The notes under the pieces: generated by a model
The model's database searches: none
What the model was told of the DNA's origin: nothing
Seen by the model: the letters and a program-made list of their open reading frames with translations, nothing else
Source: Litomosoides sigmodontis
Taxonomy: Eukaryota; Nematoda; Chromadorea; Rhabditida; Onchocercidae
Length of the DNA: 64,000 nt
NCBI GenBank assembly: GCA_963070105.1
Contig: OY718804.1
Span: 3,489,317 to 3,553,316 of the forward strand
Direction of reading: 5' to 3'
In this document: piece after piece, positions 38,374-50,800 of the stretch
Position numbering within the stretch: the first letter of the stretch is position 1
Layout of the letters: the number at the start of each line of letters is the position of its first letter
Made by a program: the position numbers and the translations under genes

Positions 38374-40438
38374 CAACTCTTTTCTTATGAACTGATGTAG
38401 AAAAAAAATGGAGGGAAAAATTAATTGGATAAGAGGAGAAAAACAATCAAAGGAAGGCAAACAAAAGCCACCTTAACAGGAGGAGTTTTAGTTCCTCTTC
38501 TGTAACATAGATGCTGTTTCATTACTCTTTAAAAGGTGCTGTTCCTTGTGTCATACCTTCTTACTCTTTCAGTACTCTTTAACATGTTGTAGAACAACGG
38601 AGAACTTCTTTCCTGCATGTTTTAAGCAACAAATAAACATATGGTTTTAATTCTGTCACTTATTTCATTATTTTTTTATTCTGTTTGTAAAAAATAGAAC
38701 GGTAAATTTTGTTTAACTTTGATGGAAAATTCTCAAGTTACTCTTTCTCTATTAAATTAAAGTTATTTTCTCTGTGATATAAAGCAATAATATTGTTTAT
38801 ATGCTTCTTTATCTCTTCGTTTTTGAAGAGAAATGTTTTCATGCGTGTTTTTTGAACAATTCCATGTCACTTTTTACCTGTATTGAACATTTCAACATAT
38901 CGCAGTGCTATTTCACTTCCTTTTATTTTCTTTAACTGATTTGTACATTTTTGTAGTCTAACAATATTGCAAAGTATATGAATTTGTTTGTCCAATATTC
39001 TTCTTACATTTTCTTCTTACATACTTGCACGGTATTGGCGATAGGAACTACGAATTTGTGCAGAATCAATGAATTTTAGATAAATTTTCAGATAAATTGA
39101 ATTTTAGGAAGTCTTGCAGGTAATGGAAAAAGGGAGTCTTCTCCGATCAAGCTTTCGTAGTAAGCTATGAAAGCTATAACAAATATAGTATTATAAATGG
39201 AGAAGCAGCAAATATTTATATCGTGCTTTTGCCTTATTTGTGTCTACTTTTTCACAGCTGTGACATCGTCCTACTTTTACAATATTCTTTATCACTTATT
39301 TCTGTTCCCGGTGCCTTCATTCGTTTTTAATCAAGCTTTATTTATTCATTTTCTTATTTTACTCGTTTGAAATATTCTTTCATTTCTCTTTTCTAATTCC
39401 TTAGTTTTGGAAATTTTGTTATTTTAAAATGAAAGTAGCAAATCTTACATGTTTGAAGCAACCGCATAAATTACTGTTTTCTAGAAGTACAGTGGGCAAG
39501 GTAGGTTCTATTCTAACAGCAGTCCTGAAAATCAATCGGTCTTTCAGCCTTGAAAGATGAAAGTAATGCAGTTGCTTTTGTCGTCCTTATTTCAATGTCA
39601 AAGCCTTTCATATACATGTAGTAGGTTAGTGTGAATATTGTATTGCATAATGATTTATTGATATTGCTTTGGTGCATCACTTCACTCATTCATATTCCTT
39701 ATATTTATTTGGTGATATTTTTATTAATTTATTCATAATATCAGCACTGAGCGAATTGATTTCTAAGATAATCTGATGGCATAATATTAAAATTTCTTCG
39801 TTGTACAAGAAAAACTATTTTAAAATCTCCGCAATATAAAAAGTGAATTTCTCGCAAATATTGGATTGCGATGTAGCAAAAATTTAGAATTAACACCTAA
39901 ATCTTTACTCTTCGAAAAAATGATGGAATTCGAATTCTTTTTAAAATATGTCAAAGCCGTGCAATGCCTCACTTACGGATTTATTTTTTCGTCCGGAATT
40001 TCCTTTCAAGATTTTTTTCAAAAACATCCTTTCACTCAACAGATAATTGGTTTGTTAATATATTTAATTGTAGTCGATTTAAGCCGAGAATTGGCTTCTG
40101 TGTGTTGCATATAATTGCTTTTTTCTATTTCATTCCTTTTTTTCTATCATCGTTCTCACAATACATACGTGCCTTTCTCATCACTTTCTCCTATTTTTAT
40201 TGGTGATAAATTTTTAAACAAGTCTTTGGGAATGATTTCGGTTTTCTTTGAGGAGGCAATTCTACCTGGATAGTTACATTGAATGTCGTGCTATGTAAGA
40301 ACTATTACGCTAACTGCTCATATTTTCAATAATAATACAACTGAAGGCAAAACTCCTTTGCAAGGACTAAATAATTGTCACATGAATTGTTTAGTGAAAG
40401 TTCAGCTTATGATTTGCCATTAATATCTATCGGCGATC
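38374..40438. other. GALNT 3' UTR and intergenic stretch
   Basis: An AATAAA at 38632-38637, about 260 bases after the GALNT stop, is the likely poly(A) signal. The rest holds short open frames without splice logic or recognisable product. Confidence 0.45.
38632..38637 (+). terminator. Poly(A) signal of GALNT
   Basis: Canonical AATAAA downstream of the stop codon at 38371-38373. No competing canonical hexamer was noticed between. Confidence 0.55.
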
Positions 40439-42358
40439 ATGGATTGGTTTGGTCGACCGCTACTTTGTGGTGCTGTTGCTGGATTGGTTGTAGACTTAAC
40501 ATTGTATCCACTGGATACTATTAAGACTAGACTGCAGAGTTCCGAGGTAATTATAATACTGCATTATATAAATTATATCCCACATTCATGTGTGTGTGTG
40601 TTCAATAAGATTTTAAATGTATTAAAGTTGAAGGACAGTGAGAGTTTCTGCTCATTTTCCTACTGTTCTCGGGAAAATGACAAATTTTATGCACTTACTG
40701 TATGCGTTTTATGCAGATGTTGTTGTTGTGAGTCTGTACGATTTTGGTTTAGGGATTTGTTGGCGCAGGTGGTCTGCGAAATATCTACCGCGGTATGGGA
40801 TCGGTGGTCGTTGGCTCTGCGCCGAGTGCTGCATTGTTTTTCTCAACATATAATTCGCTCAAGCGATTAGTCGACAAAGAATGCAAGTAAATAATTGACA
40901 TTAAAATATCATTTGCTGGATATCACTGTTCATGCGTTATATCAAGTGGTCACAACAAGCCACTGGTGTACAGCAAATTTTTGCTGAAACTTTTCTCATT
41001 TGCAGATATCGAAGGTTGAAGTTGAACATCATTCCCTTTATAAAGAAGATGACATACTTTTTGTCATTTCCTTCAACTGCAAGGGAATTATCTCGTTACA
41101 AGTTAATAAAATATCATTAATGTTTCTGAAGCATATTTTTGTTTCACTTTGCATTTTATGTTCACAAGGTTACTTCATGACAGTGCTTTCGGTACAGTGA
41201 GAAGCTTTTCAGCAGTAGCTGTGAATGCAGGTGCAGCTAGTTTTTCGGAAGTTGTTGCTTGCATTGTTCGGGTGCCTACTGAACTAGTGAAGCAACGTGC
41301 ACAAACAAAGCACGTCAATGATTTGGGCGTAATTTGCCGAATGGTTTATAATCGAAGTGGTATATTTTTATTTGTATTACATTGGTCGATGTGAAATCCA
41401 TGACTGAAATGATTTTATATATGAAAATATATATTATACAGCATGTAATTTGACAGGATTAGTTGCACAATTGAAATCGTGAAAGAATTAAAACAGATGT
41501 AATGGTCATATCTGCAACGTATTTTGATTCATAACACTTTGGTGGCGCCTTTCTCACTTAAAAACTACTCCAAAACCACCTCTGAATTCCTCTTCCATCT
41601 CTCATCATCCATCAAATTAGTGTCGATATTCATTTTAATTGACAGTCTGATCTCTCTAATAATTCGTTTTTATCAAATCCATTCAAAATTGATCTGCTAC
41701 TGAACTACATTTTATCACTCTATTAAATATGAGATCTTTGTTAACTTTTCCAGCTTATTTTCAGGATTCCTTGGATTTTATCAGGGTTTTTCCAGTACCA
41801 TATTCCGGGAAATTCCATTTGCGTTCATTGAATTCCCTCTTTGGGAAATTTTAAAGCAAAAAGTGGCAGAGTTTGTTTTATTGACTTTCAGCATAATGTT
41901 TAGTTGTAACATGCGGTTAGAGGGGGTAGATCGTTCAAAAGTCTCTATCCATGTATCGCTCACTTCTGGCATTTACACACTATTAATGTTTTTCCAAAAC
42001 ATGCATGACTTATTGACCAATATTTTTAATTAGATATCCACTCACTGTGTTTAACTGTTTTAGGACTCGAGAAAAGCAGTGCACACCTCTGGAATCAGCA
42101 GTATGTGGTAGTGTCTCGGGAGGTATAGCTGCAGCTGTCACGACACCTTTTGACGTAGTAAAAACACGGATAATGTTGGATGAGAGCGCCTCACGTGCAG
42201 GGATAGTGGAAACGTTTACAAAAATATGGGCAACATCTGGACATCGGGGACTTTATGCTGGTGTAGTGCCTCGTTCCACTTTCATGGGTACCGGTGGCTT
42301 CGTTTTTTTTGGTGCCTATGAAGCGTCTATGCTACTAACCGGAAATTTTTTTTTGTAG
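40439..42358 (+). CDS. SLC25A26: Mitochondrial S-adenosylmethionine carrier (SLC25A26-type)
   Basis: Five exons: 40439-40546, 40753-40886, 41169-41359, 41765-41870 and 42064-42358, 277 residues with matched phases. The protein exchanges cytosolic S-adenosylmethionine for mitochondrial S-adenosylhomocysteine across the inner membrane. It shows three tandem solute-carrier repeats with PX[DE]XX[KR] signatures: YPLDTIKTRLQS at about residue 23, RVPTELVKQRAQ in the middle repeat, and TPFDVVKTRIML in the last. Matching glycine motifs are GGLRNIYRGMGS, GFLGFYQGFSST and GHRGLYAGVVPR. REIPFAFIEFPLWE is characteristic of this carrier subfamily. No mitochondrial presequence is expected or seen. The stop lies directly after a T9 run that forms the last Phe codons. 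Confidence 0.95.
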
Positions 42359-42708
42359 CATATTTCAAAATTTTTTCAATCGTCCAAATTTGGTTTTTTA
42401 TCAAAATAATGTAGAAATTTGAGTAAAAAATTCATTAAACTCATTTTATTATTTCAAATTATAGAGAAAACAGTGCGAAGGAAAGGGTAGCCAGTAAAAA
42501 TTTTAATCAAATTTTAAGCAAGTTTATTAGGAATTCAGTAACAACTGTCATACAAAATACATTATATTACAAATATGTATATATTAACTGCAATATCAGC
42601 CGATCATTCTCATTATTTGTTCAGATCAATCATAGTGTTGCAAAAACTATTCTCATCCACGAAATCTGCCACAATCACGTTAATATTAGATCGGTAACTA
42701 TATCCATT
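42359..42708. other. Convergent 3' ends of the SAM carrier and PI-PLC X genes
   Basis: 350 bp shared between two convergent stop codons, with AT-rich candidate poly(A) signals on both strands (ATTAAA near 42433 plus; AATAAA on the minus strand near 42444). Confidence 0.45.
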
Positions 42709-44961
42709 CTAAAAACGTTCTTCATTTGTTTTTGATTTATAAACTAATTCAAAACTATCATACTGAAACATGTTAGCGAAGAAAAGGGCTAGCCAGCAAG
42801 GAAGTCGGATGGCTTCAATCTGCGCAAAAATGTGAAAATGGCCATAACAAATCTCATCACCATGAAAGCTGTGAATTTAAAATACTTTTTCAACAATAGA
42901 ATAGGAGAACACGAAGTAAAACTATCAGTCTTAAAATGGCATTCCGTTAGAATATTCTTAAATTTGGTTGTATTAAACAAATTTGGGAAGATACCTGTCG
43001 TAGCCATTCGACCAGCGCTCTAGTCGCGCGTCGTCCGAACCGCGCCTCGAATGTTCCCGTTGGTTGGCGAATGATCGAATTCACAGTTAATGTTACTATT
43101 GCCTGGCACGCCTTAAAATATAAAAAACTAAGATTTCCTAGAAATGAGAAATAACAGATCTCAAATTTAGAACAGTAGTTATTGGGAAGGCGTATAACAC
43201 TTGTAACGAAAACATGATGGTTGTATTCAAGTAAATCTACAATTAACGGTACGATAGAGTACCAAAGAGTCTACCTGAAAGCCGTCCTCAAGCGTTCGAG
43301 CCTGTATAATATTTCCTACATCATCAACCATACACTTGACATCATCAGTTTTTGGCCAAGGAGTTTTGATGAACTGCCGACTCCACACATAGTTAGGTAA
43401 CTTGATGATATCTGATGATCCGGCATGTCCATTGATATCATTTGCTTTGAGTGAAGGTAGCGGTGGTTGATAGAAAATTATCACCTGCGTCGGAGTGAGT
43501 GGGATTAGAGAGATTTATCTCCCCTAATCATACCCAGAAGTGCTGGATCTTCAGATGAGAAGTTAAGTGCTTTTTAGGTTTTAAACCATTGTGCCAGGGC
43601 ACTAAAGTTTTTCCGACTACGTCGACGCTATTCGGCTATGGAACAATTTTTTAATTCGTAAAAACATCGGTGCGCTAAAAAAATATCTGAAAAGCTCTAA
43701 GGCTATATAAACTAAAACATTAGCAGTGATTTTGCTAATTTAGGAAATAAAAATGATCCTTTAAAAATGAAAGAGTGAAACTAACTCTTCCGGTGCTGTT
43801 CCAAATTTTGTTCAATGTATAGCTCATCGCTGTTCGTACTGTTGCTGGTCGATGAATCAATCGATCGCCGAACAAATTGTTGATCATATCGAGGAGCTTC
43901 TCATGATGCTCTTCACGAAATTCATAGAAATGATTAATATCAATTAGTACAACTTCCTTTGGATGAAGTGCTAAGAAGTCATCCACTCGTTTGAACAGAT
44001 CTAAAATCAAATTAACAAAAAATGCCACTGGAAAATAATGCATTCATTGACAAATCAATAATTTTCGATAAATTACTTTTAGATATCTCCTTTGGATACG
44101 TTTATCAGTCAAGAAAAGTCGTGGCTCGGTAAATTTGTAACGGGCGGAATTGTCCCATACTAGTTATTAGCATTAATTACTAAAAACTAGACCCATCTAA
44201 ATCAACTAAACGGTATATTTTTATTAGACAGCCTTTATACGGTTTAACTGGTCCTTATAGTAGAGTCTAAAAACAAAGAAAATGAAGAGTGCTACTGAAT
44301 CGTCTTGAGATCTGATAACGACTCCCACCGGTGGAACATTGCAAAGAGAAGCGTTTTACGGCATACCTCTAACTTCCATTGATCGAAGTCCATGTACTAC
44401 GTATATTCCTTCATTCAGATAGGCCACTTGAACGTCCAGAAATCGAATACCTGCTTCTAGCTGAAAATACTCCCAATTTAAATATCCCGCAGGTTAATTA
44501 CTCATTAAAGAGATACGCTGAAAACATACAACTGTGACATTCGTAAATTATATTTGGTGGTACCTGTTGCTTAATGGATATCGTTTGTACTTTCGACCAG
44601 TTGTAAACTGCTTTCCGGATCATATCATTAGAGTCGAGAACCCGAACACACCATGTCTGATCCGGTGTTATTTCACTGTCTTCTTTTAAATTACAAGTAC
44701 CACTTAAATGCGAGCCTGAAAAAAAATACTGGAAATTACAGGTTCTTTTTCTTTTTTTGCTCCTTCTTTGAATCACAATTTACAGAATGCTGTCTTCAAC
44801 AGCTTATCAGGAACTGACCACTTCTCCCGGTCAGTGGACCCTCCTACCGACTAAATAACTATCATGTAACATTTAATAAGCTAAACTCAACCTGGGATAG
44901 CGAGCGTCATAATTGGTTTATCCCGGGCGGCAATTGGCAGTTCCGACATCCAATCGGTCAT
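42709..44961 (-). CDS. PI-PLC X domain-containing protein (PLCXD-like)
   Basis: Seven exons in transcript order: 44961-44892, 44715-44564, 44460-44367, 44000-43786, 43484-43275, 43111-42995 and 42819-42709; 322 residues in frame. The X domain begins DWMSELP and LAIPGSHLSGT, which carries the first catalytic histidine. RFLDVQVAYLNEGIYVVHGL follows with the second catalytic histidine. The strand EVVLIDINHFYEF and a hydrophobic barrel strand (VIIFYQPPLP) complete the core. The C-terminal part (IIRQPTGTFEARFGRRATRAL) resembles the post-barrel region of PLCXD1-3. There are no PH, EF-hand, Y or C2 domains, as expected for this small family, whose physiological substrate is not settled. No signal peptide is seen from this ATG; a donor-like site just upstream leaves room for an extra 5' exon. 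Confidence 0.9.
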
Positions 44962-46439
44962 GTTGCTCTTCACCTTTCTTACCTTTAAGCACGACACATT
45001 TAACTATTTGTGGGAAGCAAAAAATTCGCAAAAACAAATAAAGACATAGTACTGTACAATGATGAGCTTATGAGAATTCCCGATTGGTCACTCACGTTCC
45101 GATCATTTAAATGATAAGTGAAATAGTTCACGTGAGTGGACATAGGCAAATGTGAGTGAAAGAGAAGAAATTCTGGAATGCAATGATTTCTCTGCTAAGA
45201 AAAGGGGATTAAAATGTGGGCACATTTAATAAATCAATATTGCTAGTGAATCATCCAATTGCCAATACCAATTTTCCTTTCTTGTTTTTGCTCCTTTGCA
45301 AAACAGTTATATTCCCACATCCTCTAAGTATTCACATTTACATTTAAATAAATCAATAACAATCAATGAACCTGAAATACATAAATAAGCCTGATTTATT
45401 GCACGCTCACCGCTGGACAGTACGGGAAAGTTTGAGCAAATGCGCCAAAACCTAAATCGTTCCTTGACTGTTATTACTATCAATTGTCAGTACCTAGCTA
45501 GCTAATCCTACGTTTTCTTAGCTAATCAGTCATAAACAGCCACATACTGAGAATTAAACTGAGCCGAAAAATTGATCGTTTCAATGAAGTATATTATAAA
45601 ATGGCACAACACAACACACGCCCGTCATTTCTCCTCTATGTATGTATGTGTGTGTGTGTGTGTGTGTGTCTGTCTGTCTGTCTGTCTATGTGGTGTATGT
45701 GTGTGTTATGCTAGTGTGAAAGTAACATAAGGGAATTTTTATCTTGTTTAAACATTTCGCATTTCAGAATTAAGGAGAGCTAAGAGGAGCGCATACTGGT
45801 ATTGCTAATTGAATAGTAGCTTTTTTTTTTCTCCTAACCACCCTTTGACGTGGACTGTAGCGGTTAAGCGGTCAACTAATTAATTAATTAATATGTTGAC
45901 GAAGATGATAATGATAAAGGGTCAGATCCATCGGAAAGCGATCACTACTAGAGGGATAACTGAAAAGACATCATCAATAATCAGCATTTCCCGAAATGTG
46001 AAATGAGAAGATGCATATGGTGATGGCATTTATGATGGCTCATTTTGCGGGGACATTAGCGCCATCGTGTCACAATACGAGAATTGATCTTAGTTCCCGG
46101 TGATGGCTGTTCGTTCGACTTTTTGCTACTCAAATATTCCATTTCTTTAATTTATTTGTTTTTTGAAAAAATTCGCACTGATATCATTTGACCAATGGGA
46201 TTTTTGAAAAAGCAATGATTAGAGATGGAAGATGACAATTGGAGAGAAATAGCAATTTGGATCACTTCACTGGAATACCTTGTTCCCTTTTTTTTTTTTG
46301 CTTTTTTTCGTTTTTTGATAAACTGGTGAAAAAAAAGGAGAGTATTTATTAGTTAAGATTAATTAGAGGATAAATACAAAATGACAATTAAACAGATATT
46401 CATTCCGCGTAACAATGATTCCTTCATTTTTATTTTACC
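44962..46439. other. Intergenic stretch between PI-PLC X gene and CPG4-like gene
   Basis: No exon recognised. Contains the compound microsatellite at 45639-45707. Should include the promoter of the PI-PLC X gene. Confidence 0.4.
45639..45707. repeat. Compound (TATG)/(TG)/(TCTG) microsatellite
   Basis: Tandem TATG, then TG, then TCTG copies directly visible. Confidence 0.92.
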
Positions 46440-47871
46440 TTATGAAATCTTCAAATGTGGACAGATATCCTTCAGCTCTCTGAAAACAAAATTATGCATT
46501 AATAACACACTGTGTGATTACTAATTTAAATTAAATTAAATTTTTAACAACGAAGGAAGAAAATGTACCCGATACCGGCAGATACAGCACAAACGCATAT
46601 CCATTGTACGGTTTTAGAGTCAAAGCCACTAGCCAGAGCGCAATGCTTAGCTTTTCGTATTAATATCGAATTAGCTGGTAGATCGAGGCCACAACTTAAA
46701 TTTAAATTTGACAGTAATATAAGTGAACAAAAAAAAGATCTCGAATATTTTTCTTTGAAAAGGTAGTTACAACTCAAATTTACCGCCATAATTATCGGTT
46801 AATTTGTCCATTTAATTTATCTATAGGTTGAACTACCAATAATTAATTTATGAATAAAACAAACTCAAAATGATCGAAGCAATATTTGCTAGATCGATGT
46901 ATGCACTCCCTTGTACATCTTAAGAAACGTCGTCCAATCGCTATTAGTGGTTGTAGTGACCGCGCAAAATCTGAAATCATCCACGGAATCAATTTATTGA
47001 TGTATTCAGTAAGTAAGATGAGTTGGAAGACTACCTTCAGATGGGTAGCATCCGAAGCAAACATCGAACATGCGACACTTGACAGAATTTCTTTGAAGAC
47101 GAAATTAGTTTTTTTTTTAAAAAAAAAGCTTAAAGTTAAACTTTAAAATTATACTTCCAAGCATTCGATTAATTTCAGCAAGTCCCGCAATTTCCAGTGA
47201 CTCAAAATACGTCTTCTGAACATACTGCCCTGGTTTTGCTGCACATCTACAAACTATCGTGCATGAATGGTTTCGCTATCTATTCTTTCAACACTTAAAT
47301 TTTTAATTATAGTAAAATATTAGCTGGGAAAATTTTGAAATATTACGAATTGTAGAAGATGTTCTCTGTGCAATTGATTGTTTGTATAATTTTTGCTTCA
47401 TTTTGCAGCACACAATACTTCAGCATTTCATAGTTTGCTTTGATCGCATGCGCATATCGCTATAATTTAAAGTAAATTTGTTCCTACTTCGTGGTAATTA
47501 ATGAATGGATAGGAAGTGCGTGGATTATCACGCAACGTGCCGCCTGCTGAAGTGAAGTACGTTTTCCGTTGATCAGATAATAGGACAAAATGGAACCTGG
47601 AATGCTATCACCTCCAATTTATGTCTTATTTCTTCCCGCGGACCGATTGATTACTCCTCTAATCTTTTTTTTTTGTCGACAATAGATCATTTCTCTCAAT
47701 TCATACCTGACATCTATCAGCACATGGCTTTACGAAGTTCAATAGCTGCTTACGACAATCCTGTATTTCGTCACACGTGCACTGACGTATAAGTTCACAT
47801 TTAACGCGATATCCAAGAAATACCAATAGAACTAGGAAAGAAGTAGTCATCAGCTTGCTGAGCTCTTGCAT
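46440..47871 (-). CDS. CPG4-domain-like secreted cysteine-rich protein
   Basis: Six exons in transcript order: 47871-47707, 47238-47155, 47077-47035, 46970-46865, 46694-46569 and 46479-46440; phases agree and give 187 residues. A signal peptide (MTTSFLVLLVFLGYRVKC) is followed by the pattern CTCDEIQDC ... PCADRCQ, an IECLE helix, CRMFDVCFGC, then CIHRSSKYCFDHFDCGLDLP and the closing WICVCAVSAGIGELKDICP. The arrangement resembles the nematode CPG4-type cysteine domain (C-x-C-x-E-I, C-A-D-x-C, C-G-x-D-L-P, C-x-C-x-x-x-A-G). Members are small secreted or proteoglycan-core-like proteins of unknown biochemical role. The 47077 acceptor is weak; the other junctions are good. A spliced-leader acceptor lies 13 bases before the ATG. 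Family assignment rests on remembered cysteine spacing, not a search. Confidence 0.75.
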
Positions 47872-47884
47872 TCAACAGGTACAA

Positions 47885-47887
47885 CTG
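47885..47887 (-). promoter_or_regulatory. Probable spliced-leader acceptor of the CPG4-like gene
   Basis: GTTTTTTCAG on the minus strand, 13 bases before the start codon, with no cis exon required. Confidence 0.5.
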
Positions 47888-50800
47888 AAAAAACATTTTT
47901 AGTAAGTACCAAGAAGTGGGCTTGACGTGACGCTAATATCGAATAAGTAGGATGTGTTTAAGTGAAGTATACGTGCTTACCGCTGTATACCGCCACATTG
48001 TCATGAATTATTTGAAAGAGATGCACCGACGTTAGCTGTTAACAAATATCTCAGAAACAATTGCCATAAATTGCTTCTGTCATAATCATCCAGTCTTTTT
48101 TTCCCCTCTTTCTTTCTCTTGTTAAATTAAATTCTTTTTTTAAACTAAAATTTTTTCCTCTTTTTAAATTAAATTCATTAGTTCTATGAAAAGCAAAATG
48201 ATTACCAACTGGTTGACGAAGCAAGTACGAAATTTTCCAATGATTTGTGTTTTTTTTTTTTTTTTTGCTAAAGACGTGGAACGGATATTCTAATCAAAAT
48301 TAAAGACGGATGAACAGATCAGTAAAGAAATGAAGGAAAACCCTGGAGGGCACTTCTGCTTCCTTTACTTCTACAACAGTGCAAGCACTCAGTTCGGCAT
48401 CTCATCCTTCGAGCATTAACAAAATATTTCTTTATTTTACATTCATTTCTACGCTACAAATTATTTTGTTCTTTCATAGGTGAAAATTTTTTGAATAAGT
48501 TGAAATACTTTTAATTACATTAAACAAATGCGAGGTAATGCAATAATTTTAAAAAATAAAGGGAGGAAAATTGAAACAAGAAAACGAATGAATTACAAAA
48601 TCTTTCTTTTGTAACTTCTCGCCCTCTCTTCCTATCAGTTATTCCACCTGTCTCATTCTACAACCAAATAATGAAATTGGGTGGAGCTGTTGTTGATGAT
48701 TAAAAATCGGTTACAATGATTTACGTATGATCATATTAGGATATTGTTGTTCATTAGTTTACTCGAAATCAGTTAACTATGATAATTCAGATAAATAGCT
48801 TATCATACAATTATATCCTTTCCACGTAAAAGATAGGATGTATACTGGAAACGATGTTAAATTAAAACGCAATCATTCGTTTTTTATTTTTTATTTGAAT
48901 TTTTGCAAAAGAAACGGACAAACTTAACAAAAAAAGTAGCAAATGATGAGCTTCCATTACCGGAAAATTTCAATATTAAGATAAACTTCATTTTGTACTA
49001 TACATAGCTGCGATAAATTCTGCAAAAGCTTTGATAAAAATTTTTTCGGTAATGGAAATTTTTTACACCCTTAAAAAAATTTTACACATTAAAAAATTTT
49101 ACAAAAAATTTAAATTTTACACCCTTAAAATTCATTTCAAAGCTTACTGCACTGACCTTGACGAAAGAAGTATATATTAATCCATTTCACTTCCGTGTAA
49201 AGTAGCAGAGTCGGAGAGTCAGTCTCTGAAATTATTCATTTTCAAGTAGTACCTTGCTTCCTTCCTAAAACGCAAAGCCAAGCAGGGGATTGCATTTAAA
49301 ACTCTGATTTCAAACAAAATTTCATTATAACTGATCAATTTGGCGAGTGATTCAAATCGAAATGATCATTTGACAATCTTAAACAGAAAAAAAAGCAGCA
49401 ATCAGTTATTGTTAAATAATGCATCACTTTGTAAGGATAATCTATTGACCATGCTGATTGGATACAATGCAACATTTCATTAGCACACAAATCGATTTTC
49501 AGAATTTTCGGATTTATTTTATTTTTTTTTTTTTACGGCAACTTCGCTTCATAGGAAATTGTTACGTCAATATTTCCATGCATTCTTAAAACGCATAAAG
49601 AAAACAATCTCCGACGTTGGAAAATGTACGACTGTGAAAGTGAAATAGAACTACAATTATAGTTTAGAACAGCTCGATCTTCAACGTGTTTCCTAAATCA
49701 CCGAAGGTTAATGGAACATTTATACCGCGCATTTATGATTTACTTTAAAGCAAGATTTTGTCTCCTGTTAAATAATGAAAATTTGTTGGAAAACACAATA
49801 CACCGTAAATTTCCTGTTTTCTACGTTGAATGACCTGGGTGTAGGTTGGAGCAATTGTGTGTAATGGATGTAGGCCAATCATCCTTTTAACTGTTTGTCG
49901 AAATTATGGAAAAAAAAATCCGGCACCTGGTAGGCTGTTTCGGTCATTTTAACATTTTTTGACGTCATAAATTAGGAAGAACAACTAATAATGGGAAAAA
50001 ATCTCATCTTTACCCTTTTAAGCATTTATACATTCTCCAAGAATAACATTCAATTTCATCAGCAAGCTAAATTTTTCCATATTATTATTGCTTTCATCGG
50101 TCAATCATGCACTTTCATCGCTTTAAATTGACCGATTAATGCAGCTTAAATTAGAACAAACTACTTACACTGCTAGAAATTATTTCGGTATATATTTTTT
50201 ATAATATTTCCTTTACTCTGTGAGCAGATAAGGATGGACTCTGTCGCTGCAGAATTTCGTTGTTGACCATTACTTTTTCCTTGTTCATTTGAATCGGTAT
50301 GCATTGAATAGGGCACATTGATCACCAATCCAGGAAAGTGTTTTCAGATTACACAAAATCTCCGTTGCATGTTGTTCAATGCAAAAAATTTCATTCTTCA
50401 TCGTGGCCAGGAATTAATATCCATGTGCATAGGTTGAAATTTTTTCGAAAAATTTTCATAATTGCACTTATAATAATAACCATATTTACACAACACTTAT
50501 CCAATGGTCCATTTTTTCATTCCATCAATATCTTGATTTTTCATTTTCAATAGGAACATTCACCTTTTTAAAGAAATGTTGCAAGAAAAAAAGAAACAAA
50601 ACAAGAACTTTCCATGAAACCAAAAGAATTTACAACACCACACTGTTGTCAACGTGCGTTCATTCGAACAGTAATGAATGTATAAAGCTGAATTTACGAC
50701 ACTGAAATGCAAATTAACATGGAGCAGTGAGCACTAAAATGAGTTGATTTTTCCACAGTACTCTCTTCAAGAACATAGTGTTTACATTGTTACAGTTCAA

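Noticed and set aside
39866..40206. Overlapping Phe-rich ORFs upstream of the SAM carrier
   Set aside because: AT-rich compositional frames in two phases at once; neither joins the carrier exons.
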